Part shown: positions 57,561-64,000 of the stretch, piece by piece | Layout: each line of letters starts with the position of its first letter | Numbering within the stretch: position 1 is the stretch's first letter | From: Aquanectria penicillioides | Lineage: Eukaryota; Ascomycota; Sordariomycetes; Hypocreales; Nectriaceae | Direction of reading: 5' to 3' | DNA: 64,000 bases | Assembly: GCA_003415625.1 (NCBI GenBank) | Contig: PYIU01000001.1 | Location: forward strand, 62,001-126,000 | Notes under the pieces: model-generated | Seen by the model: the letters and a program-made list of their open reading frames with translations, nothing else | Told to the model about the DNA's origin: nothing | Database searches by the model: none | Program-made: the position numbers and the translations under genes

Positions 57561-58231
57561 AACCTAGACACTCATCAATGTGGCAAGTCTATCACGACAA
57601 CAATCTGGCTTCATAGCCCCTCAATCGCGGTCTAGATATTTGTAAGTCACCTAGCACTGGGTGTATTATTTCGCGGTTTGGTTTGCATTTACTTATAAAT
57701 TATTTTTTCGTGTTGGTTCATCATCGAATTATAGTACCAACGACTACGGGATCTGCATATTTGTTCATGGGTTGGGTTGTGGCACTAAAAACGTTATCAA
57801 TCTTCTTCCAGATAATGTTGCAGTATTCTGCACATAGATTAGAACTAATTCGCGGTTTCATCTCTAAGCAAAACTGTCTAAGATATACAGGTTATTTGTC
57901 AATGATTTGAAAAGTGGCGAATGGTGTATCCAGAACGAGGGAAATCAATGGCCACATGTCTACTTGTGATTTTATCGGCAGAGTCTTCATATTAATAATC
58001 ACACGATTTATTATCGCGTCCAAAAGACTCAGTGATGCCAAAGGTCCATGTCATTAGTTAAACAGAATTTTACAGCGACATCTTTACTGATCACCATGAT
58101 ACAACTGTTTCCAATCCCTGTCGGATCTCAAGCCACTCTGCCCATGTTTGTATTTCTACACGCGCCGAATACATTCCTGTCATTGTCACGCTGGTGCCGA
58201 TTATCTGTAGAGTCAATGGTACTGCTTCGTC
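57561..58231. other. Intergenic, nothing supported
   Basis: No coding signal. May hold further eroded N-terminal sequence of the arylsulfotransferase remnant. Confidence 0.35.
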
Positions 58232-60247
58232 TTACCCATTGGTAGAATTCCCTGGTGTAACATCTCCATCCTGGTAACCCTCGGCTTCCTCTCCCAGTTC
58301 CTGCGTCCTCCCCCGAGCAAGGGCCATTTCACGACGCATGACCGCCTCAGCGCTTGCCGCCGCAAGCAAACTGTCCAAAAGCCCCTCACGATGAGGATAT
58401 TGGCGTAGTAGCGCAATAGCTCGCTTTCGGATTGTCGTAGATGGTCCGTTGTAAGCGATAACCAATAAAGGCATTGTAGTAGAAAGTGACACCATGGAAC
58501 CTGAACCATCATTCTTTAATTGGGTGGAACGAGCGACAAGTACGTTTTCAGCAATATCTAGTGCTTGGTTAAAGTGATTCACGAGCTCTTTTCGTGACTT
58601 ATCATTGACAGAACGCAATTCTGACTTTTGCTCACATTGGTCAAGATTTTTGTTAGATCGCAGCATCATGCTTCCTTTTTTGGCTACTGTGGAAGATTGT
58701 CTGTAAGCTTCCTCCACATCCGTCAATTGTGACTTTTGTTTGGCCGGCTTATTGATGTGACTGTCAGATGGGTGAATATTATGGAGAGCAGAGCGACAGA
58801 TCGCTTCGAAGAGACGGAGCACATCAACTGCTGTTCTCCGCATCTGAGGCGTTGCCGAATGATCGATAGAAAGATGGTTAGCGGCATTGTTAGACAAGGA
58901 AGCGCGTTGGGCCTCAAAGCACGAACAACGATTCGAAATGTCGTTTTCAAACATGGCAATGGCAGCTTCTAGCTCTCGAAAGGCTCGGACGCAAGGTTGT
59001 TGTCGACGGACAAATCTTTCCATGAGACTGCTATCGCCACCCATCACGAGTCGGGCCACATCCGGCGAGTTCTGTTGTGATAAGCTCACCAGTGCATTAA
59101 GTAATGACCCGAAAGCCTTGCCGGCATAGGTGATATTCTCTGGTGTTGCTCGAGATGGTCTACATTGCCCGTGTGCACAAATATTGGATGAAGTTGTCGG
59201 GCCTGGGGATGTGTAATATCTCCAGGCAGTGTATGCATCAACTTCGGCAAGAACTGCTGGTGGCTTTGTGGTGCTTTGAACGTTTTGGACCATTTGGCAA
59301 TTGATCTCAAGATTGGCAACGATCGATAGAAGGTAGTCATATGATACTGGACCAACTCGGTATACTGCTGGGGGACTAGAGTCCTCGCGTGTGGCGGAGT
59401 AGGAAATCTGGCCCCTGTATTGACCCGGCATATCTGCTTTCATGTCTTGAATCAAATTCTTTGCGGCTGCAAGGTGGAGGTTGGACTGCGCATGCAATCC
59501 CTGGATATTGCAAATGAAGGTAAAAAGGACGCTTGCTGTTAGAGCCCTGAATTTGTTTTCGAAGGCCGTCCGGGAATTCGAAATATGAACCATATGTCTG
59601 ATTGCCGCGTTGCATTGTTGGATAGCGAATGAAGCGTCTGGGAGTTCGCGGGCACCGCCTAGCCCAATAAGATACTTCTCGTGAATTGATCCTAGACTTG
59701 CTACCGCGTGCCAGATTGCTGGATCTGAGTGGCATGTAAGTGGGAGTTCTTTTAACCAGAAGCCGGCATCGAAGACGCCAGCAAATGCAGGGGCTGTAAC
59801 GTCAAGAAAGAAGCGGTAACTTCTTATTTCATGTTTATTTTCTCTTGGCAAAGGCGCCCTTGGCTGTTGTGGGATGGTAGCACGATGCCTTAGATTCGAT
59901 GACCTGGTCATGGCAACGGCTGCAGTCCCTCGTTTGATGGAATCGTATCCGTCACACTCTCGACCAGTTGAGACGCAGCGATTGCAGAAAGGTTTTGCCT
60001 CATCGCACCTTATCTTTCTTATTCTATGAAGACATTAGTTTGAGAGCAAGGGATTTGAGTGCCTTGGCAGAGTACTATGTTGCGAGCGGTTATCATGCTC
60101 GTGTACCCTGTGATTCACGTACTTGCATGTAATGCAGCCAGTCTTGGTTCTCGGTCGAAAAGCACGCTTTCGATTCGGCACATTGTCACTGGAACTGACG
60201 TTGCACGATTCTTGAATCGAGAGACTTCCCGAAGGTTGACTCTCCAT
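58232..60247 (-). CDS. Zn2Cys6 transcription factor
   Basis: Two exons (60247-60123 and 60023-58232) give 638 residues. The cluster cysteines C38, C41, C48, C55, C58 and C65 (TGCITC, then IRCDEAKPFCNRC, then GREC) are split by the single 99-nt intron after C41, a common intron site in this family. The long second exon is open to 58232 and matches the architecture of DUF3468/fungal_trans_2-type regulators (a block around FFLDVTAPAFAGVFDAGFWLKELP and HMVHISNS), nuclear regulators often found beside the genes they control. It diverges from the S33 peptidase gene with 667 bp between starts. No lesions seen. Confidence 0.9.
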
Positions 60248-60914
60248 TGTTGATGAACATGAGGCATGAAACGAGGAGATTTACTGATAGCAATACGAGG
60301 CTGTGATGGCCGAGCTTACCGAAGGGTTTCATCCGCATCATTGCAAGTGGGTACCAAGATGACAGGAATAAGCGAAGCGACCAATTAAATCAGGCTGTCC
60401 AGAGACTGACAATGTGATTAGCTGGAATAATGCAGCTTCAGCCTCGAACGCAACATAATGAGCTTCTACCCAATCCATACTATCCGGATATTTCTCGATG
60501 ACATATTGATGCAAGGGTTTAATGCCCATGGCGGAGTCGCATTTTTCGGTAGAGCCATTGGTCATGGTTGACAAGTCAGATTTGTTTCCTGTCATCTTAG
60601 CCGAAGGGGCCTATCAGTGGGATTGATTATGTTAAATCCCAGTGTATTGGGCCCGGAGTATCGCAAATCAGAAAATAAGCCATGAGTTGATACAAATATT
60701 ATTGGTACCTGGAGTGTAGTGCCGGATTGTAACTGACGTAGCCCCGGAAAGCGAGGTATGCGAACGAATAGTGAAAGGAAGACGCGACACCATTCTAGGC
60801 TCTACAAACACTTATAAGATCCATCCAGTATACCATCAATGTCAATTATCCTACTCAATCTCATCGTCTTCCCTCAAAAATTTGCCCTTATTTATCTATC
60901 ACCCCCGCAGCAAC
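60248..60914. promoter_or_regulatory. Bidirectional promoter region
   Basis: 667 bp between divergent start codons of the zinc-cluster regulator and the S33 peptidase. The plus-strand leader before 60915 is C/T-rich. An 85-codon minus-strand frame (60595-60338) has no start context or motif that I can support. Confidence 0.4.
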
Positions 60915-62396
60915 ATGCCCAACACCAAGGCGTTTCTAACCGGCATACTCTCTATGTTGTCGGCGAGCTCAGCGACCTCGAGTCCAACACCCCATAATCA
61001 GGCAGTCTCTCACAGCCCTCTCGAGTTTTTACCATGTTCCATCGAGTATAATCTCACTTCTGAGTTCGAATGCGGAAACCTTACGGTTCCTATCGAGCAT
61101 GATGACCTTACCAAAGGCACGATACAGCTCTGGGTCTCGCGTCACAAGGCATCCGGAAATGTCGCGTCTCCAAGAACGCTTTTCTTCAACCCAGGTGGAC
61201 CCGGGGGCTCCGCGTCAGCGATTTTCCTGCAGCTGGCATCAGGATTCCCGGCATTCAGTCAGGAGCTTCTTGAAAACTACAACATCATTGCAATGGATCC
61301 TCGCGGAATCGGATACAGCAATCCTCTCAAATGCGATGCAGATGTTTGGAGCCCTCAGCCAAGCATGTATGCAACAGACCAAACTAGTTTCGGCAAGCTG
61401 GTCAGCTACAACAAAAAGGTTGCAGAGAACTGTGAAACTCGTTCAGGTCCGCTTTTTGGCTTCATGGACACTATTTCAACTGCCAAAGATTTCGGGATGG
61501 TTCGAAAAGCTCTAAATGTGGACAAAGTTGACTATCTTGGCTTTTCGTATGGCACTCTCCTCGGTCAGACATTTGCAGAATTGTACCCGGACCACGTGGG
61601 CCGTTTTGTGTTGGATGGCTTGGCGGATCATTCAGACGGGCACACTGCCAGCATTCTCACGGAAGCTCAAGGTTTTGATGCTACATTGGTCAAGTTTTTT
61701 TATTGGTGTAACACAACGACCGAATGTGCTCTCTATGGCAACGACCTGCCGAATCTGTTTGACAGCATCACCGGTGTATCATCATCTGTTCCTGTACCAG
61801 GTCAACTAAATGCTTCGGGGGAAGAGATTATCTACGCGACCCAGTCTCATCTGCTGTTTCAAGACCTGGGAAATGAAGCTAGCTGGAAGCATTACTCGAT
61901 CCAATTGAACAAGACAATCTTTGGCGGTGATGCTACTGGTTTAGTCAATCGACAGGAGCCCCAGAATGGAGACTTTGCTTCCCGGGCGATTCTATGTCTG
62001 GACTACGGCACAATCTTTCGGTCACCAGATGATCTTGCGAGAATCGCTGCAGTGGCAGAGGCGCTCTCACCACGCACACGAGGTGTTGGCCTCGCTCTGA
62101 ATGCCGCGGCGTATTGCATTGGTTGGTCGGCACCAGTACGTTACGGGCCACGAAAGCTGGATGCGAAAAAGGTTATGAAGATGCCGCCGATGCTTCTGGT
62201 TAACGCTTTCTTCGACCCCGAGTCAAGCTCAAAGTGGGCTCTGGGCGTACGCGACCAGATTCCACAGGCCATCAATGTTTTCCGGAATGGATCGGGTCAT
62301 ACGAGTTACTGGCTGTTTGGTGAAACCAGTCAGGCTATGGACAGGTTCCTTTTGACGGGTATTTTGCCGAAAGATAGCTCTGTATATAAATCTTGA
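60915..62396 (+). CDS. Secreted alpha/beta-hydrolase peptidase (S33, TAP-like C-terminus)
   Basis: A single exon of 493 residues with a signal peptide at about 1-21. The oxyanion block NPGGPGGS (92-99), MDPRGIG (127-133), nucleophile Ser211 in GFSYGT, a downstream Asp in NAFFDPESS and a His in GSGHTSY complete the catalytic triad. Together with the C-terminal extension this matches the tripeptidyl/prolyl aminopeptidase-like (TAP) group, exopeptidases or esterases acting outside the cell. Several N-x-S/T sites and paired cysteines fit secretion. The start is ATG 60915, because the upstream frame begins only with GTG and would bury the signal peptide. Regulation by the adjacent divergent zinc-cluster protein is likely but unproven. 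Confidence 0.9.
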   Translation: MPNTKAFLTGILSMLSASSATSSPTPHNQAVSHSPLEFLPCSIEYNLTSEFECGNLTVPIEHDDLTKGTIQLWVSRHKASGNVASPRTLFFNPGGPGGSASAIFLQLASGFPAFSQELLENYNIIAMDPRGIGYSNPLKCDADVWSPQPSMYATDQTSFGKLVSYNKKVAENCETRSGPLFGFMDTISTAKDFGMVRKALNVDKVDYLGFSYGTLLGQTFAELYPDHVGRFVLDGLADHSDGHTASILTEAQGFDATLVKFFYWCNTTTECALYGNDLPNLFDSITGVSSSVPVPGQLNASGEEIIYATQSHLLFQDLGNEASWKHYSIQLNKTIFGGDATGLVNRQEPQNGDFASRAILCLDYGTIFRSPDDLARIAAVAEALSPRTRGVGLALNAAAYCIGWSAPVRYGPRKLDAKKVMKMPPMLLVNAFFDPESSSKWALGVRDQIPQAINVFRNGSGHTSYWLFGETSQAMDRFLLTGILPKDSSVYKS

Positions 62397-62835
62397 TACA
62401 CTGTGGATGTAAATCACTTATCAGACACTTGATTAGGACCCCTGAAATTGGTTTCATATTAATTGGATCATGATTGTTCTCTAGCGTATCTGGTGCCAAA
62501 TGCACTCTCATGTCAATCATCAAAAGCCACTTTGCTATTGTACGGAGTTGTTGCTCTTCATGAGCTAGTCTGTCGCCATCATTGCCGCACTCCGACCATT
62601 GATTGACAATCTGCTCGTTCCTAACGACTCATTGTCGAGTAGAACCCTTTCAGACTAAACACGGCAGGTTGGCTATCATCTATGGCTCCAACCAAAGTTA
62701 CCTCACTTGCTACTTTCAATGGGTTAACTTTGAGGGACATTGAGTGTCATGTTGTGATAGAATAGAAGCAGCCCAATCTTAGACGATAATTATCATATTA
62801 TTTGACTTGTGAAAGAATTGCACCAAAGCGAGTGA

Positions 62836-63543
62836 CTACCAACCAACGACCAAGTACGCAAATCCGAGCACTCCTCGATACCTTTTTACATAGTCAGTCT
62901 CCCTGCTCGCTTGCTGTTTGTCGATCTCGTCCACCTGAGGGTGCTGCGGATTTTCGAGAATTCACTGTCGGTACCCAGCGCGATGACCTGACTCGAAGTC
63001 ATCCCACTCGCGCTGATCAGCTGTACTCATGTGTAAAACTTGCCAGCCTGTTTTACGACATAAAGCTACAAGGCTAGAAAGGGACGTTACCTCAGGAAAC
63101 ATTTCTTGAGCCGCCTCGGTTGGGGTATTCTCCCAGCACGTGTCTCCAATCAATACCCGACCTCGAGGTACAATCTCTACCAATCGCTCCAGCATCTTCT
63201 GACTTCCTCCAAGGGTGTGTGAAGACCCAAGACATATTGCTCGATCTTTGCATTGTTTCCATTGATCAGACGGCAAGTTGATAAAATCAGCGTCGATGGC
63301 ACGTTCTTGAGCCGCTGCTCTAGCCCGTTGCAGAACATGATCGTCAGTGTCGACTCCCACGACTGGGGCCTTGCACATCGCAGAGGATCTCAGTAGAAGC
63401 TCGCCCCATCCGCAACCAAGGTCGACAATCTCCAGGTTCGGTGCCAGGTCCATGCATTTTAGTAGTTGGTCGGCATGGCTTTTAGAGAGTGGGACATTCC
63501 ACGTAAGGCAGGAATAACGTGCATCAATGAGTGATTGATCCAT
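62836..63543 (-). CDS. SAM-dependent methyltransferase interrupted by in-frame TGA
   Basis: ATG 63543 opens a frame with the class I motif VDLGCGWGELLLR (SAM-binding loop), then VVGVDTDD and a PRGRVLIGDTCWE strand, so it is a small-molecule methyltransferase of the type-11/25 fold. After 193 residues there is a TGA at 62964-62962. The same frame then continues for 41 codons (ILENPQHPQVDEIDK, RRETDYVKRYRGVLGFAYLV) to TAG at 62836. That tail looks like the family's conserved C-terminus, and the TGA sits where GYRQ-W-ILENP would be expected, so a TGG-to-TGA change is likely. Either this is a recent nonsense mutation or a truncated product is made. No introns seen. Confidence 0.75.
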
Positions 63544-64000
63544 TTTGAACTTGAAATAAACGATAACGAGGAGAAGAGAAGTAGTTGATGGATGTATTTA
63601 TTTCTCCGCACGGAACGTCCTTGGCACCAACAGGGGTGGTTGTGAGTCACCGATAACAGAGACTGTAAGACTGGGGTCAAATTGCTCCGTTGCCTTCGTC
63701 CTCGCTGGAGCTGACAAAACATTTCCTATCGCAGACAGCCTCAACATGAAATACTACGGAGGAAGAGCAATTATAAAAGCAGAACAGGAGTTGCACCATT
63801 GTGACGACTGTCAAGTGTATAGCAGTTATCGAGGATGCATAACTTAGGAACATAGTTTTACGTCTTAAGAAGGAAACTCAACTGTGCAGGGTTTATGCAC
63901 AGCCTTTAGATCTTGGTGATTTCGTGTCTACGAGCAGATGTATCCAAGCCTAGTATTTAACATCGGCATTTTGCTAGGAAATGTTATTGGAGCCGGATTT
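63544..64000. other. Window end, nothing supported
   Basis: Presumed promoter of the methyltransferase. No gene signal up to the right edge. Confidence 0.35.

Overview
The window is nuclear DNA of a filamentous ascomycete (Pezizomycotina). Evidence: short introns (about 45-75 nt) with GT/AG ends and CTAAC-type branch points, three Zn2Cys6 transcription factors, a GPI-type serine-rich cupredoxin, a CYP51 paralogue, and one long AT-rich block with the C-to-T / G-to-A scars of repeat-induced point mutation (RIP). A leotiomycete is possible, but the sequence alone does not prove it.

Layout. 1-8.5 kb: a 3'-truncated family-90 glycosyltransferase, about 4.5 kb of decayed coding fragments, and a zinc-cluster regulator on the minus strand. 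8.70-28.74 kb: one 20-kb AT-rich island that resolves into three nested transposons. The host is a Tc1/mariner-superfamily pogo-like element (about 3 kb, inverted repeats of about 95 bp, TA target duplication). A 10.2-kb Ty3/gypsy element with 311-bp LTRs lies in its 5' part, with TATAT duplications. A 6.8-kb Ty1/copia element with 224-bp LTRs lies in its transposase, on the minus strand, with GCATT duplications. All internal coding regions are destroyed by RIP. The pile begins only 184 bp upstream of the regulator's start codon.

30-47 kb: metabolic genes: cupredoxin, double-GNAT acetyltransferase, a broken aquaglyceroporin, an epoxide hydrolase with one frameshift, a zinc alcohol dehydrogenase, a short-chain dehydrogenase, a bicupin dioxygenase-like protein, an extra CYP51 and a quinate/sugar-type MFS transporter. 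No polyketide synthase, NRPS or terpene synthase is visible. This looks like a catabolic or tailoring set, or the edge of a larger cluster. The CYP51 copy next to an exporter-class gene raises the alternative of self-resistance to a sterol-demethylase inhibitor.

47-64 kb: a 3.7-kb gene-poor stretch, an Asn-rich secreted protein, a zinc-cluster regulator divergent from an NAD-dependent epimerase-like gene, an arylsulfotransferase pseudogene, a second zinc-cluster regulator divergent from a secreted S33/TAP-type peptidase, and a methyltransferase cut short by an in-frame TGA. Broken genes are common across the window, as expected of an accessory, transposon-rich compartment. Exon borders were read by eye from splice signals and frame continuity. 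Homology calls rest on recognised motifs, not on database searches.
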